64,000 nt of DNA from Asanoa ishikariensis (GCF_900107455.1 NZ_FNQB01000006.1:124001-188000), one strand, 5' to 3'; counted from the first letter of the stretch, positions 53,320 to 62,918 are shown. A program made the numbers and translations. Notes: a model not told the origin generated them from the sequence alone.

Positions 53320-53997
53320 TCAGACGCGAGCGCGCCGGGCCAGCCGCTCAGGGTCGAGGATGATGATCGACTTGCCGTCGAGCCGCAGCCACCCTCGGCT
53401 GGCGAAGTCCGCCAGTGCCTTGTTGACCGTCTCGCGCGAGGCGCCGACCAACTGGGCGATCTCTTCCTGCGTCAGGTCGTGGGTGACCCGCAGGACGCCG
53501 CCGTCGCGGGTGCCGAACCGACCGGCCATCTGGAGCAGGTTCTTCGCCACGCGCCCGGGGACGTCGGTGAAGATCAGGTCGGCCAGAGCGTCGTTGGTAC
53601 GCCGCAGGCGGCGGGCCAGCACGCGCAGGAGTTGCTCGGCGATCTCCGGGCGGTTGTTGAGCCACGGGCGCAGCGCCTGCTTGCGGAGGCGGGCCAGGCG
53701 GGTGTCGGTGACCGCCGTGGCGGTCGCCGTGCGCGGGCCTGGGTCGAAGAGCGACAGCTCGCCCACCATGTCGGACGGGCCCATCACCGCGATCAGGTTC
53801 TGCCGGCCATCGGCGGCCCGGCGCCCAACCTTGATCTTGCCACTGAGCACGATGTAAAGGCTGTCGCCTGGTTCGCCCTCGTTGAAGACAATCTCGCCCT
53901 TACGGGCCTCGATGGTCTCCATGTCCTTGGCGAGCGCCTCGGCCGCCTCCGGGTCTACACCCTGGAAGATGCCGCTACGGGCCAGAACCTCATCCAT
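53320..53997 (-). CDS. crp: Crp/Fnr-family transcriptional regulator (GlxR/Crp type)
   Basis: A 225-residue regulator of the cAMP receptor protein type. The N-terminal cyclic-nucleotide domain ([40 protein letters not shown]) contains the phosphate-binding cassette. The helix-turn-helix ([20 protein letters not shown], then [15 protein letters not shown]) is at the C-terminus. It closely resembles the global Crp/GlxR regulators of actinobacteria, which are regularly found beside nth. Start is ATG 53997. Confidence 0.92.
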   Translation of the reverse strand: MDEVLARSGIFQGVDPEAAEALAKDMETIEARKGEIVFNEGEPGDSLYIVLSGKIKVGRRAADGRQNLIAVMGPSDMVGELSLFDPGPRTATATAVTDTRLARLRKQALRPWLNNRPEIAEQLLRVLARRLRRTNDALADLIFTDVPGRVAKNLLQMAGRFGTRDGGVLRVTHDLTQEEIAQLVGASRETVNKALADFASRGWLRLDGKSIIILDPERLARRARV

Positions 53998-54143
53998 CGC
54001 GCACCTCAGTTCAACGAATGGCGCGGAAACCGCGCGCAGTCAGTCTAGGCGTACGCATCGCCCGACCGGCCCGGCAACCCCCGGATAGTGATCAGTCCAT
54101 GCGCTGGACCGACCCCGGTTGCCACCTGCCTTATCGTCGTCGC

Positions 54144-54797
54144 GTGCCGTTCAAGCCCATTCTTACCGCGCGGCTAGAGAACGGCGAAAGCATCCCCCTG
54201 CTGTTCTGGCGCTTACCCACCCCCATGCGAGCGGTCAGTTCGGCCCCGCTGGGCGGCGGAATCGGCCTGCGCGGGTGGGTCCTCAACGCGACGGTTCCCA
54301 TGTCGTACGCCCGGGAAGACCCGCAGCAGCACCTGGTCGCGCTGGCCGGCGACCTCGACCTCGACGGGCCTGGTGTCGGGTTGTTGACCGGCGTCGACGT
54401 GACGCAACGGGTTGCCGCGGTCGACGGGGAAGCTGAGGTCTGGGCGACCGTGGGCCTCGGGGCACCGATCATGGCCGCCGCCGAGCGCGACCTGCCCCGG
54501 CAGCACAAGCCGGGAACGATCAACATCGTCGCCTTCGTCCCGGTACGGCTGAGCGACGCGGCCCTGGTCAACGCTGTAGCGACGATCACAGAAGCCAAGG
54601 CCCAGGCGCTGTGGGAACTGGGTCTGTCGGCGACGGGCACCGCCACCGACGCGGTCACCGTGCTGTGCCCGCCGGACGGGCCTGCGGAGCCGTACGGTGG
54701 GCCGCTTTCGCTCTGGGGTGCCCGCCTTGCCAGGGCCGCGCACCGGGCCGTCCGGGAGGGCGGCAGTCGGCCCAAGATCCCCTGGTCGGAGCGGTAG
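54144..54797 (+). CDS. cbiZ: Adenosylcobinamide amidohydrolase (CbiZ-like)
   Basis: A 217-residue protein with the CbiZ pattern: LPTPMRAVSSAPLGGGIGLR, LNATVPMSYAREDPQQHL, VGLLTGVDVTQ, PGTINIVAFVPVRLSDAALV and GTATDAVTVLCP. CbiZ cleaves the amide bond of adenosylcobinamide to salvage corrinoids. No other cobalamin gene is near, which fits a stand-alone salvage function. Start is taken as the GTG at 54144; an in-frame ATG at 54099 is a possible alternative. Confidence 0.8.
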   Translation: MPFKPILTARLENGESIPLLFWRLPTPMRAVSSAPLGGGIGLRGWVLNATVPMSYAREDPQQHLVALAGDLDLDGPGVGLLTGVDVTQRVAAVDGEAEVWATVGLGAPIMAAAERDLPRQHKPGTINIVAFVPVRLSDAALVNAVATITEAKAQALWELGLSATGTATDAVTVLCPPDGPAEPYGGPLSLWGARLARAAHRAVREGGSRPKIPWSER

Positions 54798-54825
54798 CCC
54801 ATCGTACTGACGGAGGTGCCCACGG

Positions 54826-56031
54826 GTGGCTCCGGAACGATATGGTGCCCGCGTGTCTCACCCCGACTCACCCGATCGGCGTAGCCTGCGCCCGGCCATC
54901 GTGGCCGGTGTCGCCGTGGCCGCGCTCCTCGGTGTTGGTTTCGCGGCGGTCGCCGCGGTGGCCAAGGGCCGTGGCAACCCGGCCGCGGTCTGGCTCGCGC
55001 CGACCGGCCCGCCGGCGACGGGCGGCGGCACGACCACCGAAGGGGACGCACCCGAGGAAAAGAAGTCGATCTCCCTCTCGGCGACCGGCGACATCGTCAT
55101 GGGCAACGCACCGAACCGGCTGCCGTCCAACGGCGGCAAGGGCTTCTTCGACGGTGTGAAGAAAGACCTGGTCGCCGACCTGGTGATGGGCAACCTCGAA
55201 GAGCCGCTCACCGAGGACACCGGGCGCTCGAAGTGCGGGGCAGAGTCGACCGGCTGCCATCAGTTCCGGGCGCCGCCGGGCTATGCCAAGCACCTCAAGG
55301 ACGCGGGCTTCGAGCTGCTCAACCAGGCCAACAACCACGGCAACGACTTCGGGCCGGCCGGCTACGAGAACACCCAGGAAGCGCTGGAGGCGCAGGGGCT
55401 CAAGCACACCGGCGCCGTCGACCAGATCACGGTCGCCGAGGTGAAGGGCGTCAAGGTCGCGGTCGTCGGCTTCTCGTCGTACCCGTGGAACAACAGCCTC
55501 GTCAACATCGCCAAGGGCAAGGCGCTGATCGCGAAGGCGGCCAAGGCGGCCGACATCGTGGTGGTGCAGGTGCACATGGGCGCCGAGGGCTCCGGCCAGA
55601 CCCGCGTGAAGCCCGGCACCGAGATGTTCCTCGGCGAGAACCGCGGCGACCCGGTCAAGTTCTCCCGCGCCATGATCGACGCGGGCGCCGACCTGATCGT
55701 CGGTCATGGCCCGCACGTGCTGCGCGCGATGGAGTTCTACAAGGGTCGACTGATCGCCTACAGCCTGGGCAACTTCGCCGGTGGCGGCGGCACGCTCAAC
55801 AACAGCGGCCCGCTCGGCCTCGGCGCGGTGCTCAAGGTCGAGCTCAACCCGGACGGCTCGTGGGTCGACGGCAAGGTGGTCTCGACGCGGATGAACGGCG
55901 CGGGCAAGCCCGTCACCGACTCCGACGACGACAGCCTGACGATGATCACCGAGCTGACGGAAAAGGACTTCCCGAGGAGCGGCGCCGAGTTCGACGACGA
56001 GACCGGCAAGATCAACCCGCCCGACGCATAA
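54826..56031 (+). CDS. CapA-family phosphoesterase-like protein
   Basis: A 401-residue exported protein with an N-terminal membrane segment (PAIVAGVAVAALLGVGFAAV) and a metallophosphatase-type domain: LSATGDIVMGN, ADLVMGNLEEPLTE, LLNQANNHGNDFGPAGY, VVVQVHMGAEG and LIVGHGPHVLRAMEFYKG. This is the CapA (poly-gamma-glutamate synthesis) pattern, seen in many actinobacteria without other cap genes, where the function is unknown. The GTG at 54826 has GGAGG 9 nt upstream; a GTG at 54853 is less well placed. Confidence 0.85.
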   Translation: MAPERYGARVSHPDSPDRRSLRPAIVAGVAVAALLGVGFAAVAAVAKGRGNPAAVWLAPTGPPATGGGTTTEGDAPEEKKSISLSATGDIVMGNAPNRLPSNGGKGFFDGVKKDLVADLVMGNLEEPLTEDTGRSKCGAESTGCHQFRAPPGYAKHLKDAGFELLNQANNHGNDFGPAGYENTQEALEAQGLKHTGAVDQITVAEVKGVKVAVVGFSSYPWNNSLVNIAKGKALIAKAAKAADIVVVQVHMGAEGSGQTRVKPGTEMFLGENRGDPVKFSRAMIDAGADLIVGHGPHVLRAMEFYKGRLIAYSLGNFAGGGGTLNNSGPLGLGAVLKVELNPDGSWVDGKVVSTRMNGAGKPVTDSDDDSLTMITELTEKDFPRSGAEFDDETGKINPPDA

Positions 56032-56068
56032 CAGACGCAGCACCACGAGCAAGACAAACGGCAACCAG

Positions 56069-56109
56069 AAACAATCAGGCTTGACTGTTTGTTTCGGCCC
56101 CGCCATGCT
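56069..56109 (+). promoter_or_regulatory. Operator overlapping a likely promoter of the TetR gene
   Basis: The 9-4-9 inverted repeat AAACAATCA-GGCT-TGACTGTTT (56069-56090, one mismatch) overlaps a -35-like TTGACT (56081-56086). After a 17-nt spacer comes CATGCT (56104-56109). Transcription from there would begin at about the ATG at 56116, so the mRNA may be leaderless. This arrangement fits autorepression by the TetR protein. Confidence 0.55.
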
Positions 56110-56115
56110 CAGGAA

Positions 56116-56706
56116 ATGCGGACCCCGCAACAGGAGCGCAGCCGGGCGACCCAGGCCCGCCTCCTCGACGCGGCCGTCGACAGCCTGGTCGACCTGGGCT
56201 GGGCGGGCACCACGACGACCGTGATCGCCGAGCGGGCCGGCGTCTCCCGCGGCGCCCAACTGCACCACTACCCCACCAAGGCCACCCTGGTGATGGCCGC
56301 CGTCGAGCACCTCGCCGACCGCCGCGCCGCCGAGATCCGCGCCGAGGCGGCCAGCCTGCCGGCGGGCACGCAACGGGTCGACCGGGTGATCGACATGCTC
56401 GCCGCCGTGTTCACCGGCCCGCTCTACGCCGCCGCGCTGGAGGTCTGGGTCGCCGCCCGCACCGACCCGGAGTTGCGCACGGCGCTCGTGCCGGTCGAGG
56501 CCCGGGTCGGCCGCGAGCTGCACCGGCTCACCGTCGAGCTGCTCGGCGCCGACGAGCGCCGCGCCGGCGTCCGCGAGTCCGTGCAGGCCACCCTCGACCT
56601 GATGCGCGGCCTGGGCGTGGCCAACCTGCTCTCCGACGACACCGCCCGCCGGGCCGCCCTGCTCCGCGAGTGGAAGCGCCACCTCGCCGCCGTGATCCGC
56701 GACTGA
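56116..56706 (+). CDS. TetR-family transcriptional regulator
   Basis: A 196-residue repressor-type protein. The N-terminal helix-turn-helix (RLLDAAVDSLVDLGWAGTTT, VIAERAGVSRGAQLHHYPTK) is typical of TetR, and a helical ligand domain follows. It heads a run of catabolic genes on the same strand and so probably controls them in response to a pathway intermediate such as an acyl-CoA. The ATG at 56116 is chosen; an upstream TTG would extend the product by nine residues across the operator. Confidence 0.88.
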   Translation: MRTPQQERSRATQARLLDAAVDSLVDLGWAGTTTTVIAERAGVSRGAQLHHYPTKATLVMAAVEHLADRRAAEIRAEAASLPAGTQRVDRVIDMLAAVFTGPLYAAALEVWVAARTDPELRTALVPVEARVGRELHRLTVELLGADERRAGVRESVQATLDLMRGLGVANLLSDDTARRAALLREWKRHLAAVIRD

Positions 56707-56716
56707 AGGAGGACCA

Positions 56717-57499
56717 GTGGTCGAGCTCGCCGCCCTGCTCACCGATCTCGACGCCGAGACCGCCGAGGTCGACGCGCTGGTCAAGGACCGGCCGCGCCAA
56801 GACTGGGACCGCCCGACGCCGAGCGCGGGCTGGACCGTGGCGCACCAGATCGCCCACCTGGCCTGGACCGACCACGCCGCGCTGTTGGCCACGACCGACG
56901 ACGCACAGTTCGTCGCCCTGCTCGCGCCGCTCGCCGACGACCCCGACCGGATCGTCGACAAGGGAGCCGAGGGCTTCCTGGCGCCGCCCGACGAGTTGCG
57001 GCAACGCTGGCTCGCCGGCCATCGGGAGCTGGTCGAGGCGCTGCGGGCCGCGCCGCCCGGCAAGCGGATCCCGTGGTTCGGCAACCTGCTCGCTCCGCAG
57101 TCGATGGTCACCGCCCGGCTGATGGAGACCTGGGCACACGGCCTCGACATCGCCGACGCGCTCGGGGTCGTCCACCAGCCCACGCAGCGGCTGCGACACG
57201 TCGCCTTCCTCGGCTTCCGTACGCTCGGCCACTCGTTCCTCGCCCATGGTCAGGCCGTGCCATCGGCACCGGTCCGGGTGGAGCTCATCGCTCCCGACGG
57301 CTCCATGTGGGCCTTCGGCCCCGAAGCGGCAACCGACCGCTTGACCGGCCCCGCCCTCGACTTCTGCCTGCTGGTCACCCAGCGCCGCCACCCCAAGGAC
57401 CTGGCCCTGATCGCCACCGGCCCGGTCGCGACCGAGTGGCTGGGCGTGGCGCAGGCGTTCGCCGGCCCGCCCGGGGCCAAGCGGGAGCCCGTCGCATGA
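56717..57499 (+). CDS. TIGR03084-type DinB-like metal-binding protein
   Basis: A 260-residue member of the DinB/maleylpyruvate-isomerase-like superfamily. The metal-site histidines are suggested by GWTVAHQIAHLAWTDHAAL and METWAHGLDIADAL; its overall pattern matches the TIGR03084 family. The biochemical role is unknown, but the family recurs next to AtuA-like and acyl-CoA carboxylase genes. GTG start with AAGGAGG just upstream; it follows the TetR gene by 10 nt and overlaps the AtuA-like gene by 4 nt. Confidence 0.75.
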   Translation: MVELAALLTDLDAETAEVDALVKDRPRQDWDRPTPSAGWTVAHQIAHLAWTDHAALLATTDDAQFVALLAPLADDPDRIVDKGAEGFLAPPDELRQRWLAGHRELVEALRAAPPGKRIPWFGNLLAPQSMVTARLMETWAHGLDIADALGVVHQPTQRLRHVAFLGFRTLGHSFLAHGQAVPSAPVRVELIAPDGSMWAFGPEAATDRLTGPALDFCLLVTQRRHPKDLALIATGPVATEWLGVAQAFAGPPGAKREPVA

Positions 57500-59172
57500 T
57501 CCGCATCGGCAACGCGTCCGGCTTCTACGGCGACCGGTTCACCGCCTGGCGGGAGATGCTCGACGGCGGCGACCTCGACGTGCTGACCGGCGACTACCTG
57601 GCCGAGCTGACCATGCTGATCCTCGGCCGGGACCGGGCCCGCGACCCGGCCCTCGGCTACGCCAAGACCTTCCTGCGCCAGCTCGACGGCACCCTCGGCG
57701 CCGCCCTGGACAAGGGCGTCAAGCTGGTCACCAACGCCGGCGGACTCCATCCCGCCGGCCTGGCCCAGGCCATCAAGAACCTGGCCGAAGAGCGAGGGCA
57801 CAAACCCCGCATCGGGTACGTCGAAGGCGACGCTCTGCTCCGCCCGGACGCGCTGACCGCCAACGCCTACCTGGGCGCCTTCGGCATCGCCGCGTGCCTG
57901 GACGCCGGGGCCGACATCGTGGTCACCGGCCGGGTCACCGACGCCGCCCTGGTGATCGGTCCCGCCGCGGCGCACTACGGCTGGGCACGCGACGACTTCG
58001 ACGCGCTGGCCGGTGCCACCGTGGCCGGCCACGTGATCGAGTGCGGCGCGCAGGCGACGGGTGGCAACTTCAGCTTCTTCACGGAGCTGCCCGACGGCGC
58101 ACACCGCCCCGGCTTCCCGATCGCGGAGATCGCCGAGGACGGCAGCTCGGTGATCACGAAGCATCCCGGCACCGGCGGCGCGGTCACCGTCGAGACGGTC
58201 ACCGCACAGCTGCTCTACGAGATCGACTCGCCCGCCTACCTCGGCCCGGACGTGGTCACCCGGCTGGACACGGTCAACCTGCGCCAGCAGGGTCCGGACC
58301 GGGTCACCATCACCGGCGTGCGGGGCGCGCCACCGCCGCCCACCCTCAAGGTTGGGGTGGCCAACCTCGGCGGCTTCCGCAACACGATGACCTTCGTCCT
58401 CTGTGGGCTCGACATCGAGGCCAAGGCGGCGCTGGTCCGCGGCCAGCTCGAGAACGCGGTCGGCAAGGAGGGCCTGGAGTTCACCCTGGCCCGCACCGAC
58501 CACCCCGACGCCGTCGACACCGAGGCGGCCAGCGCCCTGCTGCACGTACACCTGAAGGACCAGGACCCGAAGCGGGCCGGGCGGGCGTTCTCGGCCGCCG
58601 CGGTGGAGCTGGCGCTGGCCTCCTATCCGGGTTGCACCTTGACCACCCCGCCGGGTGACGCCACCCCGTTCGGCGTGTTCACCGCCGACACGGTGTCCCA
58701 GGACGGTGTCAACCACACGGCCGTGTTGCCCGACGGCCAACGGGTGACCATCCGTCCGCCGGTCCGCACCGCGACCTGGCAACCGGTGCCGCAACACCCG
58801 AACGCGCCCGGTCAACCCGGCCCGACCACGAGGGCCCCGCTCGGCCGGCTGCTCGGCGCCCGCTCCGGCGACAAGGGCGGCGACGCCAACCTTGGGGTCT
58901 GGGCCCGCACCGACGCGGCGGCCGACTGGCTGCTCAGCGCTCTGACCACGGACCGGCTCAAGGAGTTGCTGCCGGAGACGGCGCCGTTGACCGTCGAGCG
59001 GCACGAGCTGCCCAACCTGCGGGCGGTCAACTTCGTCATCCGGGGTCTGCTGGGCGAGGGGGTCGCCGCCTCGACCCGCTTCGACCCGCAGGGCAAGGCA
59101 CTGGGTGAGCTGCTGCGCGCGCGGGTCGCCGAGGTGCCGACGGTACTGCTCGAGGACGGTGCCGCGACGTGA
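57496..59172 (+). CDS. atuA: AtuA-like protein of acyclic terpene/branched acyl-CoA catabolism (DUF1446)
   Basis: A 558-residue protein. The N-terminal DUF1446/AtuA domain (IRIGNASGFYGDRFTAWREM, VKLVTNAGGLHPAGLAQAI, DIVVTGRVTDAALVIGPAAA) covers about 450 residues. A C-terminal domain of about 105 residues (LGARSGDKGGDANLGVWAR onward) is the AtuA-like ferredoxin-fold domain. AtuA belongs to the citronellol/geraniol degradation gene set of Pseudomonas, though its reaction is undefined. Here it precedes a biotin-dependent carboxylase, as in those clusters. Confidence 0.85.
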   Translation: MIRIGNASGFYGDRFTAWREMLDGGDLDVLTGDYLAELTMLILGRDRARDPALGYAKTFLRQLDGTLGAALDKGVKLVTNAGGLHPAGLAQAIKNLAEERGHKPRIGYVEGDALLRPDALTANAYLGAFGIAACLDAGADIVVTGRVTDAALVIGPAAAHYGWARDDFDALAGATVAGHVIECGAQATGGNFSFFTELPDGAHRPGFPIAEIAEDGSSVITKHPGTGGAVTVETVTAQLLYEIDSPAYLGPDVVTRLDTVNLRQQGPDRVTITGVRGAPPPPTLKVGVANLGGFRNTMTFVLCGLDIEAKAALVRGQLENAVGKEGLEFTLARTDHPDAVDTEAASALLHVHLKDQDPKRAGRAFSAAAVELALASYPGCTLTTPPGDATPFGVFTADTVSQDGVNHTAVLPDGQRVTIRPPVRTATWQPVPQHPNAPGQPGPTTRAPLGRLLGARSGDKGGDANLGVWARTDAAADWLLSALTTDRLKELLPETAPLTVERHELPNLRAVNFVIRGLLGEGVAASTRFDPQGKALGELLRARVAEVPTVLLEDGAAT

Positions 59173-59258
59173 TGCACGACAACCACCGTGTCGACTGCGC
59201 CGAGACGCTCGTTACGGAGGTGGCAATGGCCAAGGACGCCGGTGAGGGGTGCGCGTGA
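59172..59258 (+). CDS. Possible 28-residue coupled small protein
   Basis: A short frame (MHDNHRVDCAETLVTEVAMA and eight more residues). Its ATG shares a base with the AtuA stop (TGATG), and its TGA overlaps the GTG of the carboxylase beta gene (GTGA). It may be a relay that lets ribosomes pass from atuA to the carboxylase gene. Evidence for a functional peptide is weak. Confidence 0.25.
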   Translation: MHDNHRVDCAETLVTEVAMAKDAGEGCA

Positions 59259-60856
59259 CTGTCATGGAGACCGCGGTGGACCCGCGCAACCCGTCCTACC
59301 TGGAGAATCGCTCCGCGATGTTGGAGCGCCTCCACGAGTTCGAGGACGCGCTCGACGACGCCCGCTCCGGCGGTGGCGACAAGTACGTGAACCGCCATCA
59401 CGCCCGCGGCAAGCTGCTCCCACGCGAGCGGATCGAGCTGCTGGTCGACCAGGACGCCCCGTTCCTGGAGCTGTCCCCGACCGCCGCCTGGGGCACCGAC
59501 TTCCCGGTCGGCGCCAGCGTGGTCAGCGGCATCGGCGTGATCGAGGGCGTCGAGTGCGTGATCGTGGCCAACGACCCGACCGTCCGCGGCGGCGCGATCA
59601 ACCCGTACGCGTTGAAGAAGACCCAGCGGGCCGGTCAGATCGCCCTGGCCAACCGCTTGCCGCTGGTCAACCTGGTCGAGTCCGGCGGTGCCGACCTGCC
59701 GACCCAGGCGGAGATCTTCATACCGGGCGGTGGCGTCTTCCGCGACCTGACCCGGCTCTCCGCGGCCGGCATCCCGACCATCTCGGTGGTCTTCGGCAAC
59801 GCCACCGCCGGCGGCGCGTACGTGCCCGGCATGTCCGACTACACGATCATGGTGCGGCACCAGGCGAAGGTCTTCCTGGCCGGTCCGCCGCTGGTCCGGA
59901 TGGCGACCGGCGAGATCACCGACGACGAGTCGCTCGGCGGCGCCGCGATGCACGCCGGGACGTCCGGTCTGGCCGACTATCTCGCCGAGGACGAGCGCGA
60001 CGGGCTGCGCCTGGCCCGCCAGGTGGTCCGCCGGCTCAACTGGCGCAAGCAGGGACCAGGGCCGCGCACCGCGTTGCCGCAACCGCCGAAGCACGACGTC
60101 GAGGACCTGCTGGCCATCGCCAGCGCCGACCAGCGGACCCCGTTCGACCCCCGCGAGGTGCTGCTGCGCGTGCTCGACGGCAGCGAGTTCGACGAGTTCA
60201 AGCCCGGTTACGGCGCCGCGCTGGTGACCGGCTGGGGTGAGCTGCACGGCTACCCGGTCGGCGTGCTGGCCAACGCCCGTGGCGTGCTGTTCTCCGAGGA
60301 GTCGCAGAAGGCGGCCCAGTTCATCCAGCTCGCCAACGCCAGCGACACACCGCTGCTCTTCCTGCAGAACACCACCGGCTACATGGTCGGCGCGGAATAC
60401 GAGCAGCGCGGCATCATCAAGCACGGCGCTCTGATGATCAACGCGGTGTCCAACTCCACCGTCCCGCACATCACGATCAACCTCGGCGCCTCGTACGGCG
60501 CCGGCAACTACGGCATGTGCGGGCGGGCGTACGACCCGCGGTTCCTGTTCACCTGGCCGAACGCGAAGTCCGCGGTGATGGGCCCGACCCAGCTCGCCGG
60601 CGTGCTGTCGATCGTGGCGCGGCAGGCGGCCGAGGCCAAGGGCCAGCACTACGACGAAGACTCCGACCAGGCGATGCGAATGATGGTGGAGCAGCAGATC
60701 GAGAGCCAGTCGACGGCGCTGTTCCTCTCGGGTCGGCTCTACGACGACGGGATCATCGATCCCCGCGACACCCGCACCGTCCTCGGGCTGTGCCTCTCGG
60801 CTATCCACAATGCACCGATCAAGGGCGCCGAAGGCTTCGGCGTCTTCCGGATGTGA
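59255..60856 (+). CDS. Acyl-CoA carboxylase beta (carboxyltransferase) subunit
   Basis: A carboxyltransferase of about 533 residues that moves carboxyl from biotin to an acyl-CoA. Motifs include RHHARGKLLPRERIELLVDQ, LVESGGADLPTQAEIF, FGNATAGGAYVPGMSDYTIM, FLQNTTGYMVGAEYEQRGII and GASYGAGNYGMCGRAYDPRF, all typical of the methylcrotonyl/geranyl-CoA carboxylase type. The GTG at 59255 overlaps a small upstream frame and has GAGGGG upstream; a GTG at 59249 and an ATG at 59264 are alternatives. With the next gene it forms a complete enzyme. Confidence 0.93.
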   Translation: MTVMETAVDPRNPSYLENRSAMLERLHEFEDALDDARSGGGDKYVNRHHARGKLLPRERIELLVDQDAPFLELSPTAAWGTDFPVGASVVSGIGVIEGVECVIVANDPTVRGGAINPYALKKTQRAGQIALANRLPLVNLVESGGADLPTQAEIFIPGGGVFRDLTRLSAAGIPTISVVFGNATAGGAYVPGMSDYTIMVRHQAKVFLAGPPLVRMATGEITDDESLGGAAMHAGTSGLADYLAEDERDGLRLARQVVRRLNWRKQGPGPRTALPQPPKHDVEDLLAIASADQRTPFDPREVLLRVLDGSEFDEFKPGYGAALVTGWGELHGYPVGVLANARGVLFSEESQKAAQFIQLANASDTPLLFLQNTTGYMVGAEYEQRGIIKHGALMINAVSNSTVPHITINLGASYGAGNYGMCGRAYDPRFLFTWPNAKSAVMGPTQLAGVLSIVARQAAEAKGQHYDEDSDQAMRMMVEQQIESQSTALFLSGRLYDDGIIDPRDTRTVLGLCLSAIHNAPIKGAEGFGVFRM

Positions 60857-60866
60857 GGGCTCGCGC

Positions 60867-62891
60867 ATGATCCGCAGACTGCTGGTGGCCAACCGGGGTG
60901 AGATCGCCCGCCGGGTCTTCGCCTCGTGCCGACTGGTCGGCATCGAGACGGTAGCCGTCTACTCGGACGCCGACGCCGACTCGCCACACGTGGCCGAGGC
61001 GGACTACGCCGTACACCTGCCCGGCAACGCCCCGACCGCGACCTACCTGCGCGGCGACCTGATGATCGGCGCCGCGCGCAAGACCGGTGCCGACGCGATC
61101 CATCCCGGGTACGGCTTTCTCTCGGAGAACGCCGACTTCGCCGCCCTGGTCACCGACAACGGGCTGACCTGGGTCGGTCCGCCGGCCAAGGTGATCGCCA
61201 CGATGGGCTCGAAGATCGAGGCGAAGACGCTGCTGGCCGACGCCGGCATCCCGATGCTGCCGACCTGGTTCGACGCGGACCGCGTCAGCGAGTTCCCGGT
61301 GCTGGTCAAGGCGTCGGCCGGAGGTGGCGGCCGCGGCATGCGGATCGTGCACGACCGCGCGTCGCTGCCCGAGGCGATCTCCTCGGCCCGGCGCGAGGCG
61401 GCGCTGGCGTTCGGCGACGGCACCGTGTTCATGGAGCGCTACGTGGAGAGTGCCCGGCACATCGAGGTGCAGATCTTCGCCGACGCCCAGGGCACCGTGG
61501 TGCCGTTCGGCGAGCGGGAGTGCTCGATCCAGCGGCGCTACCAGAAGGTCATCGAGGAGTCGCCGTCGCCGGTGGTCACGCCGCAACTGCGCGAACAGCT
61601 CTGCGCGGCCGCGGTCGCCGCCGCCCGGGCGGTGGGCTACGTCGGCGCCGGCACCGTCGAGTTCCTGGTCGACGCCGTGGGCGGTGGCTTCTACTTCCTC
61701 GAGATGAACACCCGGCTCCAGGTCGAGCACGGTGTCACCGAGCTGATCACGGGCTTCGACCTGGTCCAGCTCCAGCTCGCGGTGGCCGAGGGCAACCCGC
61801 TGCCGCTCAACGCGCCGCCGCCGATGCGCGGCCACGCGATCGAGGTGCGGCTGTGCGCCGAGGACCCGGCCGCGAACTGGCTGCCGTCCACCGGCACGCT
61901 GCACCGGTTCCACATCCCGCAGGTCGCCGGCGAGTTCAAGCCCCTGCAGGCGCCGGGCCTGCGGCTCGACTCCGGTGTGCGGGACGGCTCCGTCGTCGGC
62001 GTGCACTACGACTCGATGCTGGCCAAGCTGATGGCGTGGGCGCCGACCCGGGCCGACGCGGGCCGGCTGCTCTCCGGCGCCCTCGCCCGCGCCGAGATCC
62101 ACGGCGTGACGACCAACCGCGACCTGCTCGTGCGTACGCTGCGGCACCCGTCCTTCCGGGCCGGTGACATCGACACGGCGTTCCTGCAGCAGCACCCCGA
62201 GGTGTTCGCGCCGCTGCTCTCCTCGGTCGACGCGGTGCGGGTGTCCTGCCTGGCCGCGGCCCTGGCCGGCGCCGCCGCCCGGCATGCCGACGCGTCGGTG
62301 CTCGGCTCCCTCCCGTCCGGGTGGCGCAACGTCCCGTCCAGGTCGCAGACCACCGTGTACGACGGCCCGGCCGGCCCGGTCGAGGTCGGCTACCGATTGG
62401 ACCGCGCGGGCGACCTGGTCAACTGGTGGGTCCGCGCGGTCGACCCGGACGACCCGGACCTCGGCGGGCTCGGCCAGCCGCCGGCCACCGACGACCACCC
62501 ACCGGCGCAGGTCGTCTCGGCCGAGGCGGACGCGGTCGCCCTCGACGTCAACGGAATCCGGCTCATGTTCACCGTGCGCCGCATCGGCGAGGTGTCCTAC
62601 GTCGACAGTCCGGAGGGCTCGGTCGCCCTCCAGGAGCTGCCCCGGTTCCCGCTGCCGTCGGCCCAGCTAGCCGAGGGCTCGCTGGTCGCGCCGCTGCCCG
62701 GGCACGTCAGCCGGGTCATGGTGGTGCCCGGCCAGCGGGTCCGCCCCGGCGAGCTGCTGATGACGCTCGAGGCCATGAAGCTCGAGCACCCCGTGTACGC
62801 CCCGTCCGCCGGCTACGTCTCCGCGTTGCCGGTCGGCCCCGGCTCGCAGGTGGAGACCGGTGCCGTACTGGCGGTTCTCAGTCCCGAGTAA
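60867..62891 (+). CDS. Acyl-CoA carboxylase alpha subunit (biotin carboxylase plus biotin carrier)
   Basis: A 674-residue protein. The biotin carboxylase domain comes first (LLVANRGEIARRVFASCRLV, PGYGFLSENADFAALV, VKASAGGGGRGMRIVHD, ERECSIQRRYQKVIEESPSP, MNTRLQVEHGVTELITGFDL). A linker follows, then a C-terminal biotin carrier domain with TLEAMKLEHPV, whose Lys carries biotin. This is the MCC/GCC-type alpha subunit. The ATG at 60867 follows the beta gene by 10 nt and has GAGGG upstream. Confidence 0.95.
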   Translation: MIRRLLVANRGEIARRVFASCRLVGIETVAVYSDADADSPHVAEADYAVHLPGNAPTATYLRGDLMIGAARKTGADAIHPGYGFLSENADFAALVTDNGLTWVGPPAKVIATMGSKIEAKTLLADAGIPMLPTWFDADRVSEFPVLVKASAGGGGRGMRIVHDRASLPEAISSARREAALAFGDGTVFMERYVESARHIEVQIFADAQGTVVPFGERECSIQRRYQKVIEESPSPVVTPQLREQLCAAAVAAARAVGYVGAGTVEFLVDAVGGGFYFLEMNTRLQVEHGVTELITGFDLVQLQLAVAEGNPLPLNAPPPMRGHAIEVRLCAEDPAANWLPSTGTLHRFHIPQVAGEFKPLQAPGLRLDSGVRDGSVVGVHYDSMLAKLMAWAPTRADAGRLLSGALARAEIHGVTTNRDLLVRTLRHPSFRAGDIDTAFLQQHPEVFAPLLSSVDAVRVSCLAAALAGAAARHADASVLGSLPSGWRNVPSRSQTTVYDGPAGPVEVGYRLDRAGDLVNWWVRAVDPDDPDLGGLGQPPATDDHPPAQVVSAEADAVALDVNGIRLMFTVRRIGEVSYVDSPEGSVALQELPRFPLPSAQLAEGSLVAPLPGHVSRVMVVPGQRVRPGELLMTLEAMKLEHPVYAPSAGYVSALPVGPGSQVETGAVLAVLSPE

Positions 62892-62918
62892 ACGAGAGAG
62901 AGTCGGAGGCCACCCCTC

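Noticed and set aside
54853-56031. CapA-like gene as part of a capsule/poly-gamma-glutamate locus
   Set aside because: No capB or capC genes are nearby, so a capsule function is not supported.
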